Position numbers and translations under genes: made by a program. Below, piece by piece: positions 1 through 8,669 of a stretch of DNA of 64,000 nt (the first letter of the stretch is position 1; every line of letters starts with the position of its first letter). Below the pieces are notes generated by a model that was given only the letters and a program-made list of their open reading frames with translations, was not told the origin of the DNA and ran no database searches. The stretch covers positions 4,774,001 to 4,838,000 of the forward strand of contig NZ_CP114413.1 of the NCBI RefSeq assembly GCF_027270315.1. Reading direction: 5' to 3'. The stretch comes from Streptomyces cinnabarinus (GTDB taxonomy: Bacteria; Actinomycetota; Actinomycetes; Streptomycetales; Streptomycetaceae).

Positions 1-1
1 C

Positions 2-1180
2 GCGCATGACGCGGGCATCCGGCACCGGGACGTGAAGCCGGCGAACATCCTGCTCCGTCCCGACGGTACGGCCGTACTCACCGACTTCGGCATCGCCGCC
101 CTCCAGGGCACGACCTCGCTGACGGTCACGGGTCAACTCGTGGGCTCCCCCGAGTACATGGCGCCGGAGCGCATCCGCGGGCACGGTGACACACCGGCCT
201 CCGACCTGTGGGCGCTCGGTCTGGTCCTGTACGTGTGCACGGAGGGCGTGAGCCCACTGCGCCGCGCGCACACGCTGGCCACGCTGGCGGCGGTGCTGGA
301 CGACCCGGTACCACCGCCGGTCCGCTCGGGCCCGCTGTCCCCCGTACTGCAGGCCCTGCTCGTCCGCGACCCGTCGGCTCGCCCGGACGCGGCTCGACTG
401 GACGCGATGCTCGCGGCGGTGGAGTCGGGGGCGACGCCGGGGTGGGCGGCGCCCACGGCGCCCACGGTGACCGCGGCGCCGATGCCGCCTCTGCCGCAGG
501 GGGTACCTGGACCCCCGGATCCGCCGACGCGACCGGATGCCGCACGTGGGCAGGGGCCGGGCGCCATCCGACGACGCACCACCGTCCTGGTTGCCGCGGC
601 GGCGACCCTGGTGGTGCTGGCGACGGCAACGGCCGTGGTCCTGGCGCTCCGCGCATCGAACGAGACCGGAACCACCGACGACGCCCGGGTCGGCACATCC
701 ACCAGTGCCTCCGCGACACAGCCGGCCTCGCCGACGCCCTCACCTTCGGCGAGTGCACCGACGGAACCGACGCGGAGCCCGAGCGCGAGCCCGACAGCAG
801 TGACCCCGTCCAGAACCGTGCGCCCCAAACCCCCGGCAGCCGGTGGCCAGTGGATCGCCCAGCTCTACTCGGAGCCGGTCTCCTCCGGCACGGCGGCCCG
901 GGACGAACGCCTCGCCCGTATTCGGACGACGGTGCCCGGTGCGGTGTACGTCCGGAGCGACAACTTCGCCTCGCTCCGGCCGGGCTACTGGGTCATCTAC
1001 GCCCCGGGCCCCTTCGCCGACGGGCGCGCCGCCCTCAGGTTCTGCGCCGAGCGGGGCCGTACCACGGCCACCACCTGCATCGGCCGCTATCTCAGCAAGA
1101 ACGCGGCCGATTTCTCCCTCCAGTGCCGGCCCCCGGCGACCAGCCCGACCGGACGGTGCACGCGCCCCGGGCAACAGTGA
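2..1180 (+). CDS. Serine/threonine protein kinase, C-terminal part (5' end outside window)
   Basis: The open frame enters from the left edge. It begins inside the kinase catalytic loop (HRDVKPANILL), followed by the DFG Mg-binding motif and the APE-like motif MAPERI, so this is a Hanks-type transmembrane kinase lacking its N-lobe only because of the window edge. After the C-lobe comes a Pro/Ala-rich linker, then one hydrophobic segment (TTVLVAAAATLVVLATA), a Ser/Thr/Pro-rich stretch and an extracellular domain of about 100 residues that contains Cys residues. This is the usual PknB-like plan of a cytoplasmic kinase with an external sensor. The sensor domain is not a PASTA repeat and I do not recognise it. 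The gene is convergent with the transpeptidase gene downstream, so a cell-wall link is only contextual. Confidence 0.9.
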   Translation, partial: AHDAGIRHRDVKPANILLRPDGTAVLTDFGIAALQGTTSLTVTGQLVGSPEYMAPERIRGHGDTPASDLWALGLVLYVCTEGVSPLRRAHTLATLAAVLDDPVPPPVRSGPLSPVLQALLVRDPSARPDAARLDAMLAAVESGATPGWAAPTAPTVTAAPMPPLPQGVPGPPDPPTRPDAARGQGPGAIRRRTTVLVAAAATLVVLATATAVVLALRASNETGTTDDARVGTSTSASATQPASPTPSPSASAPTEPTRSPSASPTAVTPSRTVRPKPPAAGGQWIAQLYSEPVSSGTAARDERLARIRTTVPGAVYVRSDNFASLRPGYWVIYAPGPFADGRAALRFCAERGRTTATTCIGRYLSKNAADFSLQCRPPATSPTGRCTRPGQQ

Positions 1181-1216
1181 CGCGCCCACGGGAGAAGCAG
1201 CGGCTCTGATGCTCCG

Positions 1217-2416
1217 TCAGCGCACCGCGCTCTTCCCCTGCCACTCCGCCCACGACAGGTTCCACGCGCCGAAACCGTTCCCGGGATCGACCACGCCCTT
1301 GGTCTCCTCGCCGGAGATCTCGAAGGGGTCGCCGGGCCGCACCTGGCCGTAGAACCAGGCCGCGTTCGCGTCGCTCATCCCTATGCAGCCCGAGCTCCGG
1401 TTGGCGTTGCCGAACCAGGCGGCGTTCCACGGCGCGGCGTGCGCGTACATCCCCGACCAGGTCAGCCGCATCGAGTAGTCGACCATCTTGTCGTAGGCGT
1501 CACCGAGGCCCACCGTCTCGGAGTTCATGTTGATCGTGCCCTCCTTGGCCATGAGCACGGCGGTACCGCGCCAGGAGCGCTTGTCCCCGCCGGGCGTGCC
1601 GCCGGAGACCGGTATGCGCCGCACCGTCTTCCCGTCGCGCACCAGCGTGAGCCGATGGGTGTCGAGGTCGACCTTGACGATCTGCTCGGCGCCGATGGTG
1701 AACCTCGTCGTGTAGTCGCGGACGAACCAGCCGCCGTCCGGGCCCGAATCGGTGCCGTTCAGCCGGGCGTCGAGCGTGACCTCGGTACCGGGCTTCCAGT
1801 ACGCCTTGGGCCGCCAGTCCACCCGGTCGCGGCCCGACCAGTCGCGGATCCAGCCCCAGGAGCCCTCGGTGTCGTTCGAGGTGGTGATCCTCAGCTGCTT
1901 CTCGACCTCGGCCTTGTTCTTCACCGGGTGGTCGAAGACCAGCGAGATCGGCTGGGCGACACCGACGGTGGCGTCGGCGCCCGGCCGCCAGTCGACCTTG
2001 TTGACCTTGGCCGCCGGTGCCGTGGTGAAGGCGGCGTTGGTGGTCTTCGCGGTGCCGCCCTCGGTCCTGGTCGCCGCCGTCACCTTGTACGAGGCGCCGG
2101 GCACGGCCTTGCGGTCGGAGGCCCAGGAGCGGCCGTCGGCGGCGACCTTCCCGGCGAGCCGGCGGCCCTCGCCGTCGGTGACGGTCACCGAGGTGAGCCT
2201 GCCGCCCGAGGCCTCGACCCGGACCGGGTCGCCCGCCGGGACCTGCTTCCCCTCGGGTGTGACGGTGACCGTGACCGGGCGGTCGTCGGGCTTCTCCTTC
2301 GCGGAGCCCGGGCCGCCGGACGAGCCGTTCGACGAACACGCGGCGAGCGGCACCAGCAGCGCGGCCACCACGGTGGCCCGGACGCGGGCATGAGCGAGTA
2401 CACGTGGACGCGACAA
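1217..2416 (-). CDS. L,D-transpeptidase lipoprotein (YkuD domain with Ig-like N-terminal domains)
   Basis: This is a secreted lipoprotein that should form 3-3 cross-links in peptidoglycan. The start is TTG with GGAGG five bases upstream. The signal peptide ends in a lipobox (LVPLAAC), so it is probably anchored to the outer face of the membrane. Residues of roughly 50-250 form bacterial Ig-like domains as in LdtMt2-type enzymes. The C-terminal YkuD domain carries the catalytic SSGCIGM motif, with Cys at about residue 344, and an upstream His in the YAHAAPW region. The 399-residue length fits the actinobacterial class. No terminator is obvious in the 36-bp convergent gap to the kinase. Confidence 0.93.
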   Translation of the reverse strand: MSRPRVLAHARVRATVVAALLVPLAACSSNGSSGGPGSAKEKPDDRPVTVTVTPEGKQVPAGDPVRVEASGGRLTSVTVTDGEGRRLAGKVAADGRSWASDRKAVPGASYKVTAATRTEGGTAKTTNAAFTTAPAAKVNKVDWRPGADATVGVAQPISLVFDHPVKNKAEVEKQLRITTSNDTEGSWGWIRDWSGRDRVDWRPKAYWKPGTEVTLDARLNGTDSGPDGGWFVRDYTTRFTIGAEQIVKVDLDTHRLTLVRDGKTVRRIPVSGGTPGGDKRSWRGTAVLMAKEGTINMNSETVGLGDAYDKMVDYSMRLTWSGMYAHAAPWNAAWFGNANRSSGCIGMSDANAAWFYGQVRPGDPFEISGEETKGVVDPGNGFGAWNLSWAEWQGKSAVR

Positions 2417-2622
2417 CGGGACCTCCAGGAGGGCGGGAACGACGGCGATGCCGTGACTGTAGAGCCGTAAAACCCGAGGTCAGCCGCTGTGGAGCAACAT
2501 GATGGCGACTGGTGCGGAACGGTCATGGTCCGGTCACATTCGCCGGACGGGGCCGTCATGGGCCGCTGTGAATCTCCTGAGTGTCCCCGCGACAGGCCCG
2601 GGGAGAAGGAGAGGCCCAGACC

Positions 2623-3810
2623 GTGTCAGCGCTGCTCGTTCCGCCCAGCCGCTCACGCCGAGCGGGGGACCGCGGCTTCACCCTGCGTCCCGTCACCGCG
2701 GAGACCTACCGCGCCTTCCTCGCGTCCCCCGCCGGCGCCGCCCTCGGCGCCGGGTTCCTGCAATGCCCGTCCTGGGCCGAGGTCAAGGAGGGCTGGCGGG
2801 CCCAGCTCCTCGGCTGGGGGCCTGACCCGGAGGCGGGTCAACTGACCGGGGTGGCACTGGTGTTGCTACGGCAGTTCCCCGGCACCCGCAGGTACTTCGC
2901 CTACCTTCCCGAGGGCCCCGTCGCGGACTGGAGCGACCCCGACGTCGACGGCTGGCTCGGCCCCCTGCTCGAACACCTGCGCCGCGCGGGCGTCTTCGCC
3001 GTACGCATCGGTCCCTCGCCCGCCTACCGGCGCTGGAACGCCGCCCACCTCAAGCCGCTCACCGGTCCGGGCCTGCGCCTCGGTGACGTCCTCGCCAGCG
3101 AGGTCGACCCGCTCGGGACCGCCGTGGCGGATCGGCTGCGGTCCCGTGGCTGGCACCGCTGCGGGGACGACAAGGACGGGGACGCCCAGCCCCGGCACGT
3201 CTTCCACGTACCGCTCGCCGGACGCACCCGCGAGGACCTGTGGTCCGGGCTCAACCAGGAGTGGCGGCGCAATGTCCGCCGGGCCGAGAAGGAGGGCGTC
3301 GAGGTGGTCGTCGGCAGCGCGGCCGAACTCCCCGAGTTCTACCGGCTGCTGGGCATCACCGAGCGCCGCGACGGCTTCCGGCTCGGCCGCTCGCTCGCCT
3401 ACTACGAGCGCCAGTACGCGGCCCTCAACGCCGAGGAACCGGGCCGGATGAAGCTGTACCTCGCCCGGCACGGGGGCGAGATCCTCGCCGCCCACACGAT
3501 GATCACCGTGGGCCGCCGGGCCTGGTACCAGACCGGCGCCTCCGCGGACCACCGCCGCGAGGTCCGGCCCTCCAACGCCCTTCAGTGGCGGATGCTCCAG
3601 GACGCCCACGCCCTCGGCGCCGATGTCTACGACATGCGCGGGGTACCCTCCACTCTCGATCCAGACGAACGTGCGTACGGACTGCTGCGGTGGAAGCTCG
3701 GCACCGGGGGACAGGTCGTCGAGACGTTGGGGGAATGGGAGAGACCCTTGGGCGGCAGCGCCAACCACACGCTCTACCGCGCCTTCCAGGCGTACCTGAA
3801 CCGCCGGTGA
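2623..3810 (+). CDS. femX: FemABX-family peptidoglycan bridge aminoacyltransferase
   Basis: The product resembles the lipid II:glycine glycyltransferase family (FemX/FemABX), which uses aminoacyl-tRNA to add the first residue of the peptidoglycan interpeptide bridge. Two GNAT-like halves are visible: an N-terminal half to about residue 180 and a C-terminal half with family features such as LNQEWRRNVRRAEKEGV and YDMRGVPSTLDP. A GTG at 2581 opens the longest frame, but GTG at 2623 sits 8 nt after a strong purine-rich RBS (2602-2614) and is preferred. The stop overlaps the start of murJ by 4 nt, so bridge synthesis and lipid II flipping are translationally coupled. Confidence 0.9.
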   Translation: MSALLVPPSRSRRAGDRGFTLRPVTAETYRAFLASPAGAALGAGFLQCPSWAEVKEGWRAQLLGWGPDPEAGQLTGVALVLLRQFPGTRRYFAYLPEGPVADWSDPDVDGWLGPLLEHLRRAGVFAVRIGPSPAYRRWNAAHLKPLTGPGLRLGDVLASEVDPLGTAVADRLRSRGWHRCGDDKDGDAQPRHVFHVPLAGRTREDLWSGLNQEWRRNVRRAEKEGVEVVVGSAAELPEFYRLLGITERRDGFRLGRSLAYYERQYAALNAEEPGRMKLYLARHGGEILAAHTMITVGRRAWYQTGASADHRREVRPSNALQWRMLQDAHALGADVYDMRGVPSTLDPDERAYGLLRWKLGTGGQVVETLGEWERPLGGSANHTLYRAFQAYLNRR

Positions 3811-5426
3811 AGCAGCCGGAGTTGACGAAGGCGGAGCCCGAGGCCCCCTCCGCCGCGCGCGGCAGCGCCGTGATGGCCGCCGGATCCGTCGTCTCCCGGG
3901 CCACCGGCTTCGCCCGCTCCGCCGTGGTCGCGGCGGCGATCGGCACCATCGGGCCGACCGCCGACGGCTACGCGGTCGGCAACGCCCTGCCCACCATCGT
4001 CTACATGCTGCTCCTCGGCGGCGCCCTGAACGCCGTCTTCGTGCCCGAGCTGGTCAAGGCCGCCAAGGAGCACGCCGACGGGGGTACGGCGTACACCGAC
4101 CGGCTCGTCACGGTCTGCGTGGCCGCCCTGCTGGTGATCACCGCGACCGCGGTCTGGGCAGCGCCCGCGATCATCGACGCGTACACCGACTACACCGGCG
4201 AACAGGCGGCCATGACCACCGCGTTCGCCCGCTATTGCCTGCCCCAGATCTTCTTCCTCGGACTGTTCACACTCCTCGGCCAAGTGCTCAACGCGCGCGG
4301 CCGGTTCGGCGCGATGATGTGGGCGCCGGTCCTCAACAACCTTGTTGTCATGAGCGTGTTCGGCCTCTACCTGGCGCTGTCCCTGGGCGGCGGCGACACC
4401 CTCACCGCGACCGAGACCGCCGTACTCGGCTGGGGCACCACCGCCGGGATCGCCGCCCAGGCCCTCGCCCTCGTCCCCGCCCTGCGCGCGGCCCGCTTCC
4501 GCTGGCGGCCCCGCTTCGACTGGCGCGGCAGCGGACTGACCCGCCCGATGCGCTCGGCGGGCTGGCTGGTCCTGCTGGTCCTCGCCAACCAGGCCGCCTA
4601 CTGGGTCACCACCCGTCTGGCCACCACCGCGGGCCTCGACGGCGGCCCCGGATACGGCGCCTACAACAACGCCTACGCCCTGTGGGTCGTCCCGCACGGC
4701 ATCGTCACGGTCTCCGTGGTGACCGCGCTGATGCCCCGGATGAGCGCGGCCGCCGCCGACGGGGACACCGCCGCCGTACGCCGCGACGTCTCCCACGGCC
4801 TGCGCACCTGTGCCGCCGCCGTCATCCCCGCCGCCTGCATGCTGTTCGCCCTCGCCCACCCGGTGATGGCCCTGGTCTTCGGGTACGGCAGGACCAGCGC
4901 CGACGACACCGCCGCCATGGCCGGGATCCTGATGGCGTTCGCGCCGGGGCTCGTCGCCCTGTCCGGCCAGTACGTCCTGTCCCGCGCCTTCTACGCGCTC
5001 TCCGACACCCGTACGCCGTTCCTGCTCAACCTGGTGATCGTCGCCTGCAACGCGGGGCTGTCCCTGGCCGCCGCGCAGCTGCTCCCCGCGCGCTGGGCGG
5101 TGACGGGCATGGCGGCGGCGTACTCCCTGGCGCTGTGCGCGGGCTGGGCGCTGACCGCCCGGGTGCTCAGCCGCCGGCTCGGCGTCGAACGCCCGCTGCG
5201 CTCGTCGCCCGTCGGCGCGCACGCCCGGCTGCTGCTGGCCGCCGTACCCGCCACCGCGCTCGGCCATCTCGCCGCCGTGGGAACCGCGTCGGCGGGTGCG
5301 GTGGTCTCCACCGTGGGCGGCGCGGCCGTCGTCGTCCTCACCTTCGCCCTGCTCGCCCGCCCGCTGCGCCTGGCCGAACTCGACGCGCTGCTCACCGGCC
5401 TGCGCCGCAGAGCGACCCGGACCTGA
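3807..5426 (+). CDS. murJ: MurJ/MviN-type lipid II flippase
   Basis: This is an integral membrane protein of 539 residues with about 14 hydrophobic segments, matching the MOP-superfamily flippase that moves lipid II across the membrane. Family signatures near the N-terminus include GSVVSRATGFARS and the run GNALPTIVYMLLLGGALNAVFVPEL. The GTG start at 3807 overlaps the femX stop (GTGA), which fixes the start over the much longer upstream open frame. The protein lacks the large cytoplasmic extension of mycobacterial MviN. It is paired with a bridge-forming enzyme, which supports a role in the cell-wall lipid cycle. It could be a second MurJ paralogue rather than the essential copy. Confidence 0.9.
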   Translation: MKQPELTKAEPEAPSAARGSAVMAAGSVVSRATGFARSAVVAAAIGTIGPTADGYAVGNALPTIVYMLLLGGALNAVFVPELVKAAKEHADGGTAYTDRLVTVCVAALLVITATAVWAAPAIIDAYTDYTGEQAAMTTAFARYCLPQIFFLGLFTLLGQVLNARGRFGAMMWAPVLNNLVVMSVFGLYLALSLGGGDTLTATETAVLGWGTTAGIAAQALALVPALRAARFRWRPRFDWRGSGLTRPMRSAGWLVLLVLANQAAYWVTTRLATTAGLDGGPGYGAYNNAYALWVVPHGIVTVSVVTALMPRMSAAAADGDTAAVRRDVSHGLRTCAAAVIPAACMLFALAHPVMALVFGYGRTSADDTAAMAGILMAFAPGLVALSGQYVLSRAFYALSDTRTPFLLNLVIVACNAGLSLAAAQLLPARWAVTGMAAAYSLALCAGWALTARVLSRRLGVERPLRSSPVGAHARLLLAAVPATALGHLAAVGTASAGAVVSTVGGAAVVVLTFALLARPLRLAELDALLTGLRRRATRT

Positions 5427-5430
5427 CCAT

Positions 5431-5557
5431 GAGAGCCTGTGGACAAACCCTCGCCTGCGCTGCGACGCCCGGCACGCACGCTCGCCGCGTTCGCACGCAC
5501 CGGACGCCGCAGCGCCCGCCCTTCGGGCGGACGACGGGGGTTTGTCCACAGGCTCTC
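5431..5557. repeat. 127-bp element with perfect 20-bp terminal inverted repeats containing DnaA boxes
   Basis: The sequence at 5431-5450 is repeated exactly as its reverse complement at 5538-5557, with 87 bp between. Each arm contains TTGTCCACA, the favoured Streptomyces DnaA box, in opposite orientation (5439-5447 on minus, 5542-5550 on plus). The interior has further small palindromes, for example around 5514-5530. It fills the murJ to response-regulator gap and ends about 20 bp before the regulator start. It could be a MITE-like mobile unit, a DnaA titration or regulatory site, or a large hairpin terminator. Confidence 0.75.
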
Positions 5558-5578
5558 CCCACCGAGGGAGAACCGCCG

Positions 5579-6262
5579 ATGTCCCGCGTGCTCCTCATCG
5601 AGGACGACCCTTCCGTGCGCGAGGGGGTCGAACTCGGTCTGCGCCGCCGCGGCCACGAGGTCCGGGCGGCCGCGACCGGCGAGGCCGGACTCGCCGCCAT
5701 GGCCGAGTTCCGCCCCGATCTGCTGCTGCTGGACCTGATGCTGCCCGGCATGAACGGCGTCCAGGTCTGCCGCCAGGTGCGCGAGCACAGCCAGCTGCCG
5801 ATCATCATGCTCACCGCGCGCGGCGACGACTTCGACGTGGTCATCGGCCTGGAGGCGGGCGCCGACGACTACATCGTCAAACCCGCCCGCCCCGAGGTGA
5901 TCGAGGCCCGCATCCGCGCCGTCCTGCGCCGCCTGGACGACAGCGGCCCCGGCCGCCCGGCCATCGAGCTCTACGGCGAACTCACCATCGACCGGGTCGG
6001 ACTGACCGTCACCAAAGCCGGCCGGCGGCTCGCGCTCGCCCCCTCGGAGCTCAAGCTCCTGCTGTACCTCTCCGCCGCCCCCGAGCAGGTCTTCAGCAGG
6101 CAGCAACTGCTGGAGCACGTCTGGGAGCACAGCTTCCACGCCGACGCCCGGCTGGTCGACGCCTGTGTCGCCCGGCTGCGCGGCAAGATCGAGGAGGAGG
6201 CCGGCAGCCCCCGTTACGTCCAGACGCTGCGGGGCTTCGGCTACCGCTTCGGGCCGCTGTGA
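5579..6262 (+). CDS. OmpR/PhoB-family response regulator
   Basis: This 227-residue two-component regulator has a receiver domain with the acidic pair at EDD, phospho-acceptor Asp at about residue 52 (LLLLDLMLPG) and the conserved Lys in the DDYIVKPA loop. A winged-helix DNA-binding domain follows from about residue 130 and ends in the usual RGxGYRF signature. The ATG at 5579 begins the receiver consensus (MSRVLLIEDD) and follows a purine-rich GAGGGAGAA. The stop overlaps the kinase start (GTGA), so the two are co-translated. The signal sensed is not evident from sequence. Confidence 0.94.
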   Translation: MSRVLLIEDDPSVREGVELGLRRRGHEVRAAATGEAGLAAMAEFRPDLLLLDLMLPGMNGVQVCRQVREHSQLPIIMLTARGDDFDVVIGLEAGADDYIVKPARPEVIEARIRAVLRRLDDSGPGRPAIELYGELTIDRVGLTVTKAGRRLALAPSELKLLLYLSAAPEQVFSRQQLLEHVWEHSFHADARLVDACVARLRGKIEEEAGSPRYVQTLRGFGYRFGPL

Positions 6263-7734
6263 TCGGCGGCCCCCGCCCCCGCCGGTTCCGGGCGTTCGGC
6301 CTGCGCACCCGGCTCCTGCTGGCCTTCCTGCTGGTCGCAGCGGTCAGCGCCGGCACGACGTCCGCGCTGACCTACCGCGAGGCCCGCAACGCGCTGCTGG
6401 AGACCGCCCAGGACACGGCCGTCTCCTCGTTCCGCGACCAGGTGCAGCAGACGGCCTTCGGACTGCCCCTGCGCGGCGGTGCGGGCCTGGAGGAGGTCCT
6501 GCGCGACGTCGCCCGCAAGGGAAAGCCGCACCCCTGGGTGGTGTTCGCCGAGTACGGCTCGCTGCGCGCCTCCTCGGGCGAGAACCCCGTCTCCAGCGTC
6601 ATCACGGCCGAACTGCGCCGCACCGCGCGGGCCAACCCGCACGGCAGCTTCGAGCGGGTCGTCAAGGACGGCGTCCCCTATCTGACCATCGCCATGCCGA
6701 TGGTCTTCAAGACCGGCCCGGACGACCTGGTGCCCAGCGGACTCGTGCTGTACGCCGTCATGCCGCTGACCGAGGAGCAGATCAACGTCGACGCCCTGCT
6801 CATGGCCGCCCGGGACGGCGCCGTGCCCGGCCTCGTCATCGCGCTGATCCCCGGCCTGATCGCCGCCCGCAGCGTACTGCGCCCGGTACGGGAACTGCGG
6901 CACGCGGCCCACAGCATGGGCAGCGGGCAGCTCGACACCCGGATCCGGGTGCGCGGCAGCGACGAACTGGCTGACCTGGCCCGCACCTTCAACGAGTCGG
7001 CGGGCCGACTGGAGCGCTCCGTGCAGGAGTTGCGCGAGGCCGGGGAGCGCGCCCGCCGCTTCGCCTCCGACGTCTCGCACGAACTGCGCACCCCCCTCGC
7101 CGGAATGCTCGCCGTCACCGAGGTCCTCGACGAGGACGCCGACCGGCTGGACGCCGACACCGCGCGGGCCGTCCGGCTGGTCAGCGCCGAGACCGGGAAG
7201 CTCGCCGTGCTCGTCGAGGACCTGATGGAGATCTCCCGCTTCGACGCCCGCGCGGCGGAGCTGAACACCGACGAGGTCGATGTCGCCGAGGCCATCCGCA
7301 AGACCCTGGAGAGCCGGCACTGGACCGACGACAGGGTCACCCGCGACCTGCCCGACGGCATCCGGGCCCGGCTGGACCCGCGCCGCTTCGACCTGGTCGT
7401 CGCCAACCTGGTCGGCAACGCCCTGCGGCACGGTGCCGCGCCGGTGACGGTACGGCTGCGCACCGCGGCCCGCTCCGAGGGCCCGCCGGTGCTGACCATC
7501 GAGGTCATGGACAGCGGACCCGGCATCCGCCCCGAGACGCTCCCGCACATCTTCGATCGCTTCTACAAGGCCGACGCGGCCCGTACCCGCTCGGCGGGCA
7601 GCGGCCTGGGCCTGGCGATCACCCGGGAGAACGTCCGGCTGCACGGCGGCACGATCCACGCCGGGAACCTGCCCGGAGGCGGTGCCGTCTTCACCGTGGA
7701 CATACCGCTTCACGCGGAGGAGGCCGGGGGATGA
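6259..7734 (+). CDS. Sensor histidine kinase with HAMP domain
   Basis: This 491-residue membrane kinase is the partner of the preceding regulator. Order: N-terminal transmembrane helix (LLLAFLLVAAVSAG), extracytoplasmic sensor of about 140 residues, second helix near residue 190, HAMP linker, HisKA domain with the phospho-acceptor His at about 274 (SDVSHELRTP), then HATPase with N box (NLVGNALRHG), G1 (DSGPGI) and G2 (GSGLGLAI). The GTG start overlaps the regulator stop and the end overlaps the lipoprotein start (ATGA at 7731). The architecture resembles the Streptomyces CseC/CseB type, but the sigE-cseA genes are absent, so that name is not used. Confidence 0.93.
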   Translation: MIGGPRPRRFRAFGLRTRLLLAFLLVAAVSAGTTSALTYREARNALLETAQDTAVSSFRDQVQQTAFGLPLRGGAGLEEVLRDVARKGKPHPWVVFAEYGSLRASSGENPVSSVITAELRRTARANPHGSFERVVKDGVPYLTIAMPMVFKTGPDDLVPSGLVLYAVMPLTEEQINVDALLMAARDGAVPGLVIALIPGLIAARSVLRPVRELRHAAHSMGSGQLDTRIRVRGSDELADLARTFNESAGRLERSVQELREAGERARRFASDVSHELRTPLAGMLAVTEVLDEDADRLDADTARAVRLVSAETGKLAVLVEDLMEISRFDARAAELNTDEVDVAEAIRKTLESRHWTDDRVTRDLPDGIRARLDPRRFDLVVANLVGNALRHGAAPVTVRLRTAARSEGPPVLTIEVMDSGPGIRPETLPHIFDRFYKADAARTRSAGSGLGLAITRENVRLHGGTIHAGNLPGGGAVFTVDIPLHAEEAGG

Positions 7735-8273
7735 GGCGTGCGCGGAGGCGCCGAAGAGCGGTGGCCGTGGCCCTGGCGGCGGCGATACCGCTGCTCGGTG
7801 GCTGCGGTATCCAGGAGACCGACGTCATCGAGGCGGGCGGTCCCGCCAGCTTCCAGGCCTTCTTCAACCGTGACTACGACGTTCTGCTCTTCTTCCGCTC
7901 CGCCGACGGACGGCTGAACCCCGTGGTCCGGACGGTCGGCGCCGTGAACGCCACGGATCCGGTGCCGACGGAACAGGCGGTCCTGGCCCTGCTGAACGGC
8001 CCGAACGAGGAGGACCGGGCCGTCGACCTGAGCACCGATCTCCCCGCCGCCGGCTCCATCCCGGCCATCGAGGTCGACCCCTCCTCGGACGGCAAGGTCG
8101 GCACCCGGCTCCCGCTGGCCGTGAAGGGCCTGAGCGACATGGCGCTGCGCCAGCTGATCTGCACGATCGCCTACAGCCAGGACACCAGCGGCCAGGTGGT
8201 CGTGGAACTGACCGGCCAGGACGGCGCGACGAGGTCCGGCACCTGCGGGTTCGGCCTCAGAACCTCGTGGTGA
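7731..8273 (+). CDS. GerMN-like lipoprotein of the two-component operon
   Basis: This 180-residue exported lipoprotein has a twin-Arg-rich N-terminus, a hydrophobic segment and the lipobox LLGGC near residue 25. The remainder resembles the GerMN/sporulation-germination fold seen in LpqB-like proteins (VPTEQAVLALLNGPNEED). Its ATG overlaps the kinase stop, making it the third gene of an RR-HK-lipoprotein operon. A likely role, by inference, is an envelope accessory that modulates the kinase sensor domain. Confidence 0.8.
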   Translation: MRRARRRRRAVAVALAAAIPLLGGCGIQETDVIEAGGPASFQAFFNRDYDVLLFFRSADGRLNPVVRTVGAVNATDPVPTEQAVLALLNGPNEEDRAVDLSTDLPAAGSIPAIEVDPSSDGKVGTRLPLAVKGLSDMALRQLICTIAYSQDTSGQVVVELTGQDGATRSGTCGFGLRTSW

Positions 8274-8276
8274 CCT

Positions 8277-8294
8277 CGCCCGTCGGGCGGTTTT
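8277..8294 (+). terminator. Weak hairpin with T-run after the two-component operon
   Basis: A short CGCC/GGCG stem followed directly by GGTTTTG lies a few bases after the lipoprotein stop. The stem is only 4-5 bp, so it may be a weak terminator. Confidence 0.35.
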
Positions 8295-8360
8295 GTCGGG
8301 TTGGCCCCAGAATGAGGTAGGCGGTCCGCGCCGCGCGTCGAGCCTTCCTGGGGTTGTGAG

Positions 8361-8669
8361 ATGACGACGGACGAGCTGGCATCCCTGGATGACGACAGTG
8401 CTCCAGCGCAGGAGGCGGTTGCCCTGCTCCGGGTGGCGGCGGGGCTGAGGACCGCCTACCCCGCGCTCGACCCGGAGGTCGTGGACGCGGCCGTCGCCTC
8501 GGCGTACGAGGCCTTCCGCGAGGCGAGGGTCAGGGTCTACATCCCGATCCTGGTCGAGCGACGGGCCCGGATCCTGCTCGGCGCCGTCGCCCGTGACGCC
8601 GCCCGACAGGAAAGCGAGGCTGGTCGTGATGGCGGACGTCAGGGCCGAACGTATAGCGAAGCTCATTGA
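8361..8669 (+). CDS. Small three-helix-bundle dimerization-type protein
   Basis: This acidic 102-residue protein looks all-helical. Its middle (YPALDPEVVDAAVASAYEAFREARVRVYIPILVERRARILL) matches the short proteins annotated in Streptomyces as three-helix bundle dimerization domain proteins, often found beside stress genes. No catalytic motif is visible. Its 3' end overlaps the PPK2 coding sequence by about 41 nt in another frame, suggesting coupling. Function is unknown. Confidence 0.7.
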   Translation: MTTDELASLDDDSAPAQEAVALLRVAAGLRTAYPALDPEVVDAAVASAYEAFREARVRVYIPILVERRARILLGAVARDAARQESEAGRDGGRQGRTYSEAH

